Source: Silene conica (taxonomy: Eukaryota > Streptophyta > Magnoliopsida > Caryophyllales > Caryophyllaceae). From it: DNA of 64,000 nucleotides. A program made the translations under genes and the position numbers. The notes under the pieces are model-generated. The model was not told where the DNA came from and ran no database searches. It saw only the letters and a list, made by a program, of their open reading frames with translations. Location of the stretch: positions 52,925,579-52,989,578 of the forward strand of contig CM055313.2 of assembly GCA_029255685.2 (NCBI GenBank), given 5' to 3'. Below, one piece after another: positions 10,749 to 21,823 of this stretch (position 1 is its first letter; the number at the start of each line of letters is the position of its first letter).

Positions 10749-12135
10749 GTATTTATCCCACTTGTGCTGTGGGATAATCATTGCTGAGTTAAGTGCTTCA
10801 AATTCCTGTTTCTCTTCACATTTTTTGCGGTCTTGCCAATCCCTTTTTTGAGTTACTTGTGTGTTTTGTTACACCAACACTCCACTTTCGTAGCCTATCT
10901 TGTCTTGGACATTTGGAAGCTTCATTTTAGACCAAAAGATTGAAAATTTACATAAATAACCCTTTCCAATACTCCCAACACCCTCTCATGTCTAATATTT
11001 GCAGCCGAGTCAGAGTGAAATAGTCTGTGTCATTGTCTTCTTTTGGGAGCGCATTCATGGAAGCATGCTTGGTAGAGAGAAAGCCTTGCAGTAGGGGTGA
11101 ACCCATTCACTTCTTTTTCTGTTTAGTTTGTAGAGCTTCTGTTTGTCTGGGGAACCTAGAATAGCTTCTTTTTCCTTTAAATTGAGCACTCCCAACTGTG
11201 AAGGAAGGTCTGTTGGTATAAATGGGAGACTTGTGTAAAGCTTTTGCTAACTTTCTTTGGTTATCATCCTTGTTAAGCATCAAACATTTAAGTATAAAAA
11301 AAAAGGTCATGGGGAGTTTCGGCATTTTGTTCCCAATGTATAGGGTTCTCGTTTAACTCCATGGAGAATAATAGGAAAAAATACTAGGAGAAAGAACATC
11401 TATGGAAGTACAAGCGTCAGTGTCAAGCATTGGCTTTAGTGTGGAACAATTCATCTTTTGGCTTAAGATTAAGTGTTGAATTGCTGCGTCGGTCAAATTG
11501 TGTCGACACACAGCCAAAGTGAAGCATTGATGTATGATAGCAAGTGTCTTTTGTTTCTTTTGAATCCTTGACCTACACAAGTGTTTGAACCAAGGTTTTG
11601 TCATTAATTCTTGTGTTACTTTATAGGTTATAACACTAAAATTCTATTAAGACCCTCTCATCCTTTCTTTCTTCGTGAATTTGTTGACTCGGCCATTCAT
11701 ACTTGTACTACTTTTGAGTTGTGACCATCCTAATTTACTGCAGTTGTTGGTGATTTGATGTACTCTGATTCTCATGAATGGGTGAAAGTCAAGGGCAACT
11801 CAGCTACAGTAGGCATAACAGATCACGCCCAAGGTCATTTAGGTGATGTAGTGTATGTTGAGTTACCCGAGGAAGGGGGTTCTGTTGCCCAGGGGTGCGT
11901 ATTCGGTGCAATTGAGAGTGTCAAGGCTTCCAGTGATATTAATTCTCCTATTTCCGGTAAAGTAGTGGAAGTTAATAAGGAACTGGAGAAATCTCCGGCA
12001 TTGATCAATGGTGAACCTTACGGTAAAGGATGGATGATGAAAGTGGAAATAACCGATTCTGATGAATTTAAAAACATGATGGATTCTGAGAAGTACAGCA
12101 AGTTTTGTGAGGAAGAAGATGCTGCAAATGAGTGA
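10209..12135 (+). CDS. GDCH: Glycine cleavage system H protein, mitochondrial
   Basis: The lipoyl carrier of the glycine decarboxylase complex, which in plant mitochondria shuttles the aminomethyl group between P and T proteins and is reduced by L protein during photorespiration. Two exons: 10209-10284 (ATG 10209) and 11744-12135 (TGA 12133-12135), joined across a 1,459-bp GT-AG intron, give 155 residues. Exon 1 encodes a basic, serine-rich, acid-poor presequence ([11 protein letters not shown]...) as expected for mitochondrial import. Exon 2 holds the carrier domain: [25 protein letters not shown], the lipoylation motif [12 protein letters not shown] with the target Lys near residue 86, and the terminal [11 protein letters not shown]. 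The sequence looks closer to the Arabidopsis GDCH2 type than to GDCH1/3. No TATA box stands out upstream. Confidence 0.95.
10717..10742 (+). repeat. (CT)n microsatellite in the H-protein intron
   Basis: 13 uninterrupted CT units, preceded by a GGAGA-rich purine run at 10687-10707. Confidence 0.9.
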
Positions 12136-12817
12136 GCTTGTCCGAGTACGACACATTTCAATAGTTCACTTTTCTATAAGTTGTAGTTTTAGTTTAGGAA
12201 TGTTGGCATCTTGTAATTGGAATTTTGTTGACTATTGAATATTGAATGATAACCTTGCTGCTTTATGTTAAGTATTGTGTTGCTTGAAGAGAAAATGTTT
12301 CTTTTCGGTCGGCCGCACCTATGACTTGAGTTGTGACAGACTTAATATCATTTTGTTTTTGGCAATTGTATGTGTTTTTTTTTTTTTTTCTGTTTTTGAA
12401 ATGATAATTAAGTTTTGCAGTACTAGCAAGCATAAAATGAAGAGGAAAATGCATAAATTGAAGAGGAAAATGCGTTTCAAACAAAATTCCAGGAAAACCA
12501 GCAAAGACGACAAAGTGAGAAACTATTCAATTTACCCTCTCAATGGAAGAAGCCAAATTATAGTACTAGATGACAGAGAAATTATTCAATTTACATCTCA
12601 AAATCAATTATTATTATTATTATTATTATTATTATGGCACCAAAAATTTGCAAAATAGGGTCCAAACATTTTGTAACTCATCTTCCATATTATTATCCTA
12701 CTATTCAACTTCTTTGTGGCTCTCCTTCCATATTAATTTCAACATCGAACATATCCACTATCATACCAATTAGCCTATGCTCCCTCTTCAAACACACAAT
12801 TTGAACTCTCAACAACC
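12136..12817. other. H-protein 3' flank and PEX11B upstream region, with (TTA)n
   Basis: Spacer between two + strand genes. It holds a T-run (12377-12390) and a (TTA)n microsatellite at 12608-12635, about 180 bp upstream of the PEX11B start. No TATA box is convincing. The open frames over this stretch have no coding character. Confidence 0.6.
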
Positions 12818-13513
12818 ATGACCAATGATGATACCCTTGACAAGCTAGTCATCTTCCTGGCTAAGAGGGACGGCATCGACAAGCTCGTCAAGACCTTCCA
12901 ATACGTCTCCAAGCTAGTCCATTGGCATATTGAAGCAACCCAGCCCCATTTAGCTCACCGTGCTAAGCAGTGGGAGGTGGCATCCGGTCTAAGCCGAAAG
13001 GCCTTTCGCAGTGGTCGCTTTTTAACGGGACTCAACACCATCCGGAGAACCCCTGGCCCTACTCGTGGGTTTCGGACACTAGCTGTCCTTGGAAATGCAG
13101 GGGAAATGGTTTACTTTTTCTTTGACCACTTTTTGTGGTTATCAAGAGTTGGAGTTTTGGATGCAAACCTGGCTAAGAAGATGAGCTTCATTTCCGCTTT
13201 TGGCGAGTCTGTTGGTTATATCTTTTTTATAATATCAGACTTCATCGTCATGCGCGATGCACTCAGAAACGAAAGAATGCTGCTCAAGTCCTTGGCTTGT
13301 GGAGAGAGCAAAGAAGAGGATGTGAGGGTAAGTGTGGCGAAGATAAGGGCAGATAGGGTGATGAGGCTAATGGCCGTGGCAGCAAATGTGGCTGATTTAA
13401 TTATTGCGGTGGCGGAAATCGAGCCTAACCCCTTTTGCTGCCATCCTCTGACTCTGGGGATTAGTGGGCTTGTGTCTGCATGGGCTGGTTGGTACAGGAA
13501 TTGGCCTTCTTAG
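12818..13513 (+). CDS. PEX11B: Peroxisomal membrane protein 11B (PEX11 family)
   Basis: PEX11 proteins bind and remodel the peroxisomal membrane, driving elongation before fission. A single exon of 231 residues, ATG 12818 to TAG 13511-13513. It opens DTLDKLVIFLAKRDGIDKLV, has the conserved WEVASGLSRKAFRSGRFLTG and GEMVYFFFDHFLWLSR segments, then KKMSFISAFGES, and ends with the hydrophobic GISGLVSAWAGWYRNWPS. These are hallmarks of the plant PEX11B type rather than the PEX11C-E group. The length matches the family (about 230). The hydrophobic stretches near residues 95-110, 130-145 and 210-225 are the likely membrane contacts. The gene is intact. Confidence 0.95.
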   Translation: MTNDDTLDKLVIFLAKRDGIDKLVKTFQYVSKLVHWHIEATQPHLAHRAKQWEVASGLSRKAFRSGRFLTGLNTIRRTPGPTRGFRTLAVLGNAGEMVYFFFDHFLWLSRVGVLDANLAKKMSFISAFGESVGYIFFIISDFIVMRDALRNERMLLKSLACGESKEEDVRVSVAKIRADRVMRLMAVAANVADLIIAVAEIEPNPFCCHPLTLGISGLVSAWAGWYRNWPS

Positions 13514-14292
13514 AATTTTCCTTTACTACTTTGTTCTTTCATTATATTACATACACCATTATCTATATGAATGATCTCTCTATGGCTTTTGTATATTATG
13601 ATGAATTTGAGAATAATTAAGTTAGCAGAGGCAAAAAAGGAAGCAAATTGGTAGCATGTAATCAGATAGACTCTGAACTCTTAAGACAATGTTACGATCA
13701 CAACGTATACGACTATACAACACAATTTCAATTCCCCGAGAGCTCCCGTAAATAGAGTAGAATGGCCGGGTTGGATGAAAGCAACCTTACTCCAGTCTTA
13801 AAAATAACACATAGGTTGTTCCTGGAGTATGCTTCATCATGCCATTGTTTCAAAACATGCTTTCAGAATTTTAATACTCCGTATAATACTACCGTAAAGC
13901 CTCGGTGGTCTTTGCCATGCATAAGAGCCACCTAGAAGTTTCTAAACTCCCACAGTTTATCAACATGTTGCGGAAAACGCTACCAAAAGTTTCTTTATCC
14001 CCACGGAAAACAATTTTTTGATTTTGTAAGAAAGTTTAAGAGCTCTCGTTACGCTAGCGGCTAGACCAACTATTTATTAGTTGATCTAAATTGCTCAAGA
14101 TGTCAATAAAAGAACTCGAATAAGTATATAAGCAAGGACGCAAGGTGAATTTAGTAATGTAAAGAAGAAAGAAGAATAAAAGAGACTTTTGCTTCATTTA
14201 GATACTTCAGTTGATGCATAAATGATACGCCTTAAGAACAAGGAACCAAAAGAAATAAAAGGTTCACTTATGTTCTGAATTTAGGAAGGGAA
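13514..14292. other. Convergent intergenic spacer
   Basis: Lies between the 3' ends of PEX11B (+) and the coiled-coil gene (-). No further ORF or repeat is supported. Confidence 0.55.
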
Positions 14293-17200
14293 TCATGCTT
14301 TATTTACAAACTCAGGTACCTTGGCTGGATAAACCTCTGTTATTTCTTCATTTCTCTCGTTTAGGTAAACAACATCTTGCATCTTAAGCTGATGATATTC
14401 GACAACCTCCCGTAAAAAGCGATTCTCCCGGGCATAATCGGCGTTCTCCTGATTTAATCGACCTTTCTCTGCCAACAGTGTTTCCAGTTGAAGACGTACC
14501 TGAAACGCAAATTGCAATGTAAAAAAAAAAATCGACGAGTAGTTTTACTAGGGGCAAGAAAAACAGATTTATACAACTGAATGTCTAAATAAATATCATG
14601 GTCGACTGAATGAAATAAGAGTTTGGTAGCACACCAGTTCATCATCTTCGATGTTGTCTCCTTTTTCCATACCCTCACGTAGATTTCTGTTTTCTTCCTC
14701 AAGCTGAGCACAGCGCTCCTTGGCAAAAGCAAGATCAGATTTGACAGTCTTAAGCTCTCTTAAAAGCAGTTTTGTCTTGGCGGCCATAGCCATAGCAACC
14801 TACACATCACAAGATGTCCATCATAAGTAGAACTGTAAGGGTACGATGCTAACATAAAATAAAGAAAAATTATCCGTGTGTCAACAAAGGTTTGAATCAA
14901 TGTTAAAAGGAGTGCCTATAGACCTGTGACAGTGTAGATTTGTAGCTAAAATGAAGTTGAACCACAGAAGTTTTAAAAAACAGCAATTGAAGTATTGGAA
15001 TGAGGTAGCGCATAAACCTAAGACAGTTTCACATGTTGACCATCCAATTAACCCTATAATAAGATATGGAATACATAAGAATTTGTCTTGGTCTCACAGT
15101 TAGACGGTCGTTTCATACATGACTCATTGACTGAGCAGGTAAAGTGGTGCCCAAAGTAGAAGTTACAAACTATGTTACCCATATACAGCTAGATGTACAC
15201 AAGTTCATGTCCAAGTATCGCGCTCGACTATTTCATGGATAACACTCGTGCTTTTGACTAAAGATGAAGAGTCTAAGTATCATACCAAGGTCGGAGTATC
15301 TAGTGTTGGTACGCAAAGCCTAGGCATGAAAGTCTTACCTGTGAGTCTGATGGGCAGAAAAAAATATAGGAAACCCGGGAAAGTAAATATTATGTAGGTC
15401 GTGTGAAGACATCATTTTCAAGTCTATTATCTATTACCCTACTACTTGCATTTTGTCATCAATGGTTCTGCAATAATCAAGAAAACACGAAATACACGAT
15501 ATGCCCCTGTAAATGTCTGAAGAAAAATAAGAACATGGGATGAAAAGTAAACCATAAAAGGCCAGAAGAAGAATGTGAATCCAAATATAGAAGTAAAACG
15601 GTGGAGGAAGACATATCCTGTTCATGCCATAGATATCGATTGTATAACCTGTTAACCAGTGATAAAAAAATTGCCACCTTACGTCTCGAGATGCCTGCAA
15701 TTGGATGTCCATATCCGTTTGAGCAACTGAGGGTACTTGGATTCCAGACAGCCCCCCTGCATGTCCAACATCAACTGGCTGCCTATTCAAATCAGGAGCA
15801 GCTTTTTTCTTGACATTTATCCTCAGACTCCGAGCTTCTTGTATAATGTCTGTAGTGCGATTCTCCACTTTATTTATTCCTTCCTGGACATCAGAACAAC
15901 ACACAAATAATGAACAATTATGAGTGCCCAGTAACTGCTGCTATTTCAAATGGAGTCAAAGAATCACTGCTTTTAGATTACGATGAAATAACGCAAAAGG
16001 TTCATCTAATTGGTTACGCTTATTTTGTTGTGGAACTAGAAATCATTAAATGCAATTATCGATGCAATTTTCATTATGGGTTATCCGGAAACAGCCTCTT
16101 TGTATTGTTAAGATAGGGTAAGGCCGTGTAAATCAATCTTTACCCAGCCATTTGCACCCTAGAGGCCCTAAAGTAACGTATTTCTGTTGTAGCAGTGCTC
16201 AACTATTGACCATTCTTGGAAGTTGGAACTACTTCTAGCTTGAAATGCAAAAAATAAGGGTGTGTCAGGCACTCTAATTCCTGAAAAAAGTGTTGCTAGG
16301 AATTTTAACGGTTTCTTGGAAAGAGTTAATAAGCTTCATACAACCTCAATAACCTGCTCATGTCGAGCTCTCAAACACCACAACATTTTCGTAAGAAATA
16401 TCCTTGCGAAAGAATTTCAATTATTCCTCAGTAGAAATGAAAAAAAAGTATATTATTCTAATATATAACCCATACCCTTCTAGAAGGCTAGTGAAAAAGA
16501 GATGGTTATAATAGCTCATCATCTCAAGCCCATTTGTGCACCTATGGAAACAAACCACAATGAACCAGATGATAGCTCTTACACAAAACTACAAGCCCTA
16601 AAATCTGGCCTTAATAAGCCCACATATATGTAGCTTAGATACCTGGGCTTGTTAAGGCCGGTTTTAGGGCTTCCAGGTTTATGTAAGAGCTAGCATCTGG
16701 GTCATTGTGATTTGTTTCACATCATATTTATAGGCAAGAAACAATGTATGAATGAGTGTGGAGTTTGCTCAAGGACATCATCTACATCGACAATCAGGAA
16801 CTTCAGGATAAATGAATTCCTGCAAAATCTCACATATAATTGACACAAAACAAAATATTCAACCAACGGCGATGAAGAAAGGGTATGCACAATGGGTCAG
16901 AACTCAGAAGTTTTCTTAATTGTGTACAGTAAGACAAAATTTGAGGAAGAGCCACACAAAGAGTGAAATATATGATGTACAAGCGTCTTCTTAACTTTGG
17001 AAAGGGGAAATTAATAGCTACATATTAACAAAACATACCTCTAAGGCATTGCCAAGGTAACTGATGGAGGAAGCAATAACACCAAATCCCTTCCGCAGCC
17101 CTGCTTTGTCTGGTTTCTTGTGGTTCCCAGGGGGTTGAAATTGAGTAAAATCCTGAAAACAGGAGAGAGACAACGAGGCATCCTCCCTCCGGTTACTAGT

Positions 17201-17623
17201 ATTAAAATAGTAAACTATTAATCTTTTTTCTAGAATGTCTCTAGTTTTGCCACGAGCCTTATTATAAGACCTTTAATTCATAAACTACAAGGTAAAAATT
17301 CAATTAGAGTAATCATCCAAGACACTTGGTGACTGTTTACTCTTAAGAATGTCAAGGTATTCCTTTTCTTTTTCTTTTCTTTTTTTACCATCTTCTTTAG
17401 GTGAGAAGATGGGCGGTAGCATTGTAGTTAAATAATATATAGGCTCCATAGACGATAATTTCTCAGTTGTCACCTGCTGTCCAAGACCAACATTATTTCC
17501 ATAATGGCGAGTTGCTCTAGGGAGCTCAACATGTTGAGAGGGATCATCATCGTCAAGGATGGCTTTAGCTTTCCTAGCCACCGTTCCCCAAAATCCACTG
17601 TGTGTATCGTTTGATTTCCTCAT
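14293..17623 (-). CDS. Conserved plant-type coiled-coil protein of unknown function
   Basis: Five coding exons on the - strand: 17623-17474, 17152-17039, 15883-15683, 14799-14635 and 14499-14293 (TGA 14295-14293). All have GT-AG borders and whole-codon lengths, giving 278 residues. I chose the ATG at 17623 because the frame upstream is closed off by a likely acceptor (GATACAG|CC at 17645) in 5' UTR. Residues 1-50 hold [20 protein letters not shown], 51-88 end in [15 protein letters not shown], 89-155 are polar, and about 160-260 are strongly coiled-coil: [55 protein letters not shown]. Phase-0 junctions throughout and clean exons argue for a live gene. No enzyme motif is visible; a scaffold or tether role would be inference only. 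Confidence 0.85.
16547..16717. repeat. Foldback (hairpin) sequence inside an intron
   Basis: Two arms of about 75 bp (16547-16622 and 16646-16717) are near-perfect inverted copies, sharing GAAACAAA(C/T)CACAATGA, TAGCTCTTAC, AAGCCCTAAAA and GGCCTTAA, around a loop of about 24 bp. It lies between exons 2 and 3 of the coiled-coil gene and would fold in that transcript. A palindromic MITE is the simplest reading; no target duplication was resolved. Confidence 0.75.
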
Positions 17624-17827
17624 TTCTTGTTTATTTAAATTTGGCTGTATCCACAAAGAGAAGGACTATGCATAAAGGACAGAGTAGAAGAGAGGTATTA
17701 AAGCCAACAATTCATACAATACATTAAGAGCATGAAGCCACATAGGAAAAATTGAGTTTGTTTCCTCCCGCTTACTAAAAAAGGAAATAATAATATGAAG
17801 ACATTTCCTGATAGTAGCCAAAGCAGA

Positions 17828-18028
17828 TTAGGATGGTACTAAAATTAGCAATGCGAGATTTGGTGGTGAAGATGAAGTCCAATCCATAGAAAAGAGAGGA
17901 AAAGACGAAGACAAAGAGTAACCATATTTAGGCGTCATTGGTTCCTCCTCCATGTCACTTGTCAGTAGGAGTGTAGGATGAAAGAATAAGAACAAACTGA
18001 TCAGAGATAACCTTAATCGAGACGTCAT
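17828..18028 (-). CDS. Candidate small secreted peptide (66 aa) or upstream ORF
   Basis: ATG at 18028, stop at 17828-17830. The product starts MTSRLRLSLISLFLFFHPT, a basic start followed by a leucine/phenylalanine-rich core that looks like a signal peptide, then a short acidic and serine/proline-rich tail. It is the first ATG downstream of a TATA-like box at 18246-18252 on the - strand. No known peptide family is recognised. It may instead be an upstream ORF of the coiled-coil gene, which starts 400 bp further on, or chance. Confidence 0.25.
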   Translation of the reverse strand: MTSRLRLSLISLFLFFHPTLLLTSDMEEEPMTPKYGYSLSSSFPLFSMDWTSSSPPNLALLILVPS

Positions 18029-18245
18029 GTAAGACACTACCCTGCCCTAACCCCCACACAAGTGCTCCTTGGGTTCCGCGGTCACCGATTCTAGGGTTAA
18101 CGCTTCCTTCCGCACAATGGTGCACTCCACAGACGGAAGTGGAAACTGTTCTCTAATAACCGGAAAATATTGTAACAGAGATAAGAAGAAGAGAAGATGT
18201 TTGTGTAGTTTTTCTGATTATGAAACTGTGTGGGAGAGACTAGAA

Positions 18246-18252
18246 TTTATAG
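18246..18252 (-). promoter_or_regulatory. TATA-like box
   Basis: CTATAAAT on the - strand (reading ACACCTATAAATTC), followed downstream by a pyrimidine-rich CT stretch typical of a plant 5' UTR (18150-18240). It would serve the 66-aa ORF or the coiled-coil gene. Confidence 0.45.
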
Positions 18253-18447
18253 GTGTGTAGGGATGCTCTAACAGTCATAAAATCACAGGAAATTATGACA
18301 ATTAAAAGCATAGAATAAATTGTAATAAATCAGAAAATGAATTGTGATTTTATGGTGAATAAATTCTCCAACGACTAGAATTCTAACGGCTAGAATCCGA
18401 GAACTTAGTTTGGACTCGGAGCAAAAATATAGCCCCACCACACCGCG

Positions 18448-18455
18448 CACGTGTC
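18448..18455. promoter_or_regulatory. G-box / ABRE-like element CACGTGTC
   Basis: The CACGTG core lies about 200 bp upstream of the 18246 TATA-like box on the - strand, within a short GC-rich patch (18430-18500). bZIP and bHLH factors are known to bind this motif in plants. Function here is inferred. Confidence 0.4.
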
Positions 18456-19121
18456 ACGAACCCGAACTGAACAGATGACGGTGGCGGCGCGCGGGGAGAC
18501 TTGAGCCTCTCCACTATTATCTATAACACTTAACACTAGATAATATGCTCCCATATTATAAAGTAGGAATCCCCACTATGCTAGCAATGTGGGACAAACT
18601 TTCTACCTAAAGTTTGGAGCAACCTCCTACTCCAACATAGGACAATGATAAGACCAAAAAGAATAAGATGGATCAAAGAAATATGATGTTGAGAGTTGAC
18701 GAGTCTCATAAAGTGGTACACATAATGTGGAACCGTAGCATTACCTCCATACTTGTGAATTGTGATTATACATAACTACATGATGCCCTCCTAAAGAGCC
18801 CCCGTTGAGAAGCCTTTCTTTTTACATGTTTGTTTGTTTGTTTATTTATTAGTCACATATGAGGGCTCCTCTAAAAATTCAACATACACACACACACAGA
18901 GAGACATTCTCTTTTCTAGTTTTCTTTATCTTCCTTTATGTTACTTCAGAACTTGATAATACCTTTTATTCAACACACATGAATAATACCTTTTATTGTA
19001 TAATTGAGAAGGGGTAATGACTAATGAGATGGATATGTTTTATTATCCATTGTCATCCGATAACAATAACCACAACAGGGGTTGAATTGTGTCGAAATCA
19101 AGTTGAAATTTGAAGAAGCAC

Positions 19122-19175
19122 AAACAATAAACAATAAACAATAAACAATAAACAATAAACAATAAACAATAAACA
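19122..19175 (+). repeat. (AATAAAC)n microsatellite
   Basis: About seven perfect tandem copies of the 7-mer. Confidence 0.92.
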
Positions 19176-19215
19176 AAAGCGAGAAATACACGAGGAAGAA
19201 ACAAAGTAAAAGTAC

Positions 19216-19330
19216 CTGTAGAGAGACAAAGATGGACAAGTGATTTTGTCCGGAGAGGCGGAATATTATCGACGGCCGTCAACGGGGGTTCCGAGTTGGG
19301 AGCTGTCTGTCGGTGCCTTCCATTCACTAC
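19216..19330 (-). other. Candidate noncoding first exon, with its own TATA-like box
   Basis: On the - strand, TATATAGG at 19357-19364 is followed by a GC-richer stretch that ends in a consensus splice donor CTACAG|GTACTT (exon end 19216). The only ATG in it opens a 13-codon frame. It may be a distal 5' UTR exon of the coiled-coil gene, spliced to the acceptor at 17645. Direct evidence is lacking. Confidence 0.35.
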
Positions 19331-20737
19331 CTTACACTCCTCAGTCCTCACCTCCCTATATACTGCTCTAAATTATTTTTGCTCCTCCTCACTTCCGCAC
19401 TGCCCATTTGACCCAATACGGACCCAATTTTACTCCTATTTCCCTTTTTATTTTCACTCCCTAATGTTTTTTCTCTCATATTAAAAATATCAATTCATAT
19501 AAATTCATCTCAATTAAATTATATATTTTTTTATTATTAAAGCAACATCCACAGAGCCTACATAGCGCTTTGTGGTTCAATGTTGACTTTTCAAACCGCG
19601 GTTGCATTCGCATATTTTTAGGACCCAATATCTTTTGCTGAATTAATTGCAAATTTAAAGTATTAACTACAACACCTTTTAATGTTTATTAACATTTACA
19701 TAAGATAAAATAACCTACCATTATTACCAATCTACTACATAAATTAAAAATTATAAAGAATTATAAAAAAATAACAAATTACAAATATTTACAAACTATT
19801 GCATATAATTAGAAATTAAACTATGTAGACAAAAAAACTGCGATATTATACTTTATCTTATTTATTAAACCAACAATCACATTACATATTGCATTCTTTC
19901 GTTTATGTATTTCCTTATAAGTCATTTAACTAGTTTTGTGACCCGTGAAATTCACGGGATATTCAGTTTGTATTGTGATACTTTAGTGATTTGATATCAT
20001 AATATACTACGATCAACTCAGCTTACGGTTTTCAAGTTCTAAGAGGTATATAAAGCCAATTAGTCTTTTGTACAACAATTTATCAGAAATTGAAGTGATA
20101 TATAGTAGATACTAAGACACCCTTGCCAAAACTAAAGTAAATCAATATAAGCTAAAATAATTAATAATATAAGTATTAATATAATCAAATTATACAAAAC
20201 AATATTAACAAACAAAAATTCCAAAATAGAGCACCCACACCAATTAGATATTATAATTTCAACAACATTTATGAAAATAACATAAAACACACAATTAGAA
20301 ATGTTATACAAAACTAATATATCATGATGCCCATAAAATTGAAGCTAATAATACAACAATAAATTGTGGAACTAAGAATTTTAAAGCAGCAACTTGAACA
20401 ACAATTGGATCATTAATGTCGAATATTTCGTCTATTAAACAATTTTATACGAAAATGTAAACAGAATTATAGGAATTATCAGTGACACATACCATTTTAC
20501 TAACAATAGAGATAAAAAAAAGTTTTTTTGCTTACAAGTTTGCCTTCTATCAAAAATATATAAACAATTGAGGATACGTTTTATAACGATTAAATATACT
20601 TTTTTTTTTATTATTATCAGATTTAATATAGGTTTAAAACAGATCAATATTCATGACTTTTGGGCATCCCTTTTTCCATTATTTTGAGTTTAATATAAAC
20701 ATATATGGAAAAATGTGACATTGTATGTAAAAGGTTT

Positions 20738-20745
20738 TATTATTA

Positions 20746-20784
<39 letters not shown>
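20738..20784 (+). repeat. (TTA)n microsatellite, target of the LTR insertion
   Basis: A TTA run that stops at the LTR start at 20785 and resumes as ATTATTATTATA at 40563. The target duplication ATTAT is part of it. Confidence 0.85.
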
Positions 20785-20785
<1 letters not shown>

Positions 20786-21574
20786 GATACCGTCGTTTCA
20801 GTACCAAAAATAATAACCTAATACTACTAACGGAAGCTAGTGGTAAATAGGGTCGATCTCCACAGGGAGGCAAAGTTGCTAATTATCTGTCTAAATTAGT
20901 CTCTCGGAATGTCACAAATTGGGGGTTTAAAATTGTTTTATCAAAACTACGGAAAGAAGCGAGAAAGATAAAAAAATAAATTCAGAAAAGAGGAATATGC
21001 TAGGAATTCGGGTCACTGTGTCTTCAGCACTATCGGTATAACTAGGTCGGTCAGATTATTGGTAGGAAGGGGTAGGTTATTACAGTCACGTCTCTAACCC
21101 GACTATACCTTCCGGTCTTAAGTCGCCCTAAGGTCATTTCTGCTTCACTTCCGCCCTCACAGAAACTAATTATTATTGCTAAGCAAGCCTTACCCTTCCA
21201 ATCTTCCGATCTAGGTCGGGGTTTAACTAAACGAATGGTCTCCTGCGCATACTCATTCGACCAAACAACAAATAAATTGCTTAACAACAATTCCTACCGC
21301 AAAACTACCCAACCGGGCTATAACCTATCATGCAGAACACAAAGTTTCCCTCATCCCGGCATATAAAGAAATTAGCTACTCATAACGTAATTATAAACGA
21401 ATACAAATACGATAATCATGCTAACAAATGACATGGTATAAGTTATGATGAAAATAATGATGAAAACAGTGAATAAAAACCAAGACAAGTGAAGTACGGG
21501 AGCACGCATACCGAGACAAAAACGAGAAGCGGAGACACGGGATTCGATGCTTTTAAACGAGTATAAAAGAAGTA

Positions 21575-21823
21575 CTTCCTCCATTTATAAGTGTTCTTCC
21601 CATTCCATTTTGCACTTGGATTAAGGCAAACTAATAAAGAAATGATAAAGTAATGAAAGGAAGGTAATAAGTGGGGTTAGTAATCAAAAGAGGGTATTTT
21701 TTGTAATAAAAAAATAATAAAGTTGTAATTTGGTTGTCTAAAATAGGAAAGAAAAGAAATGGGAAGAAAATAGGTAATTTGCCAGATAAGGGGAATGGGA
21801 AGAAAATAGGAAAATGGAGGAAG
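21575..21823. mobile_element. Stowaway MITE, 249 bp
   Basis: Inverted ends CTTCCTCCATTT and AAATGGAGGAAG, with TA target duplications at 21573-21574 and 21824-21825. The other LTR of the host element has the empty site GAAGTATGAA, which confirms both ends. Confidence 0.93.

Noticed and set aside
12275-12658. 127-codon open frame after the H-protein gene
   Set aside because: No ATG-based gene structure is convincing; the frame crosses a T-run and a TTA microsatellite and encodes low-complexity Lys/Leu sequence.
19043-19351. - strand frame with repeated FIVYCLL units
   Set aside because: The repeated peptide is the translation of the (AATAAAC)n microsatellite, and the frame crosses a likely splice donor at 19216.
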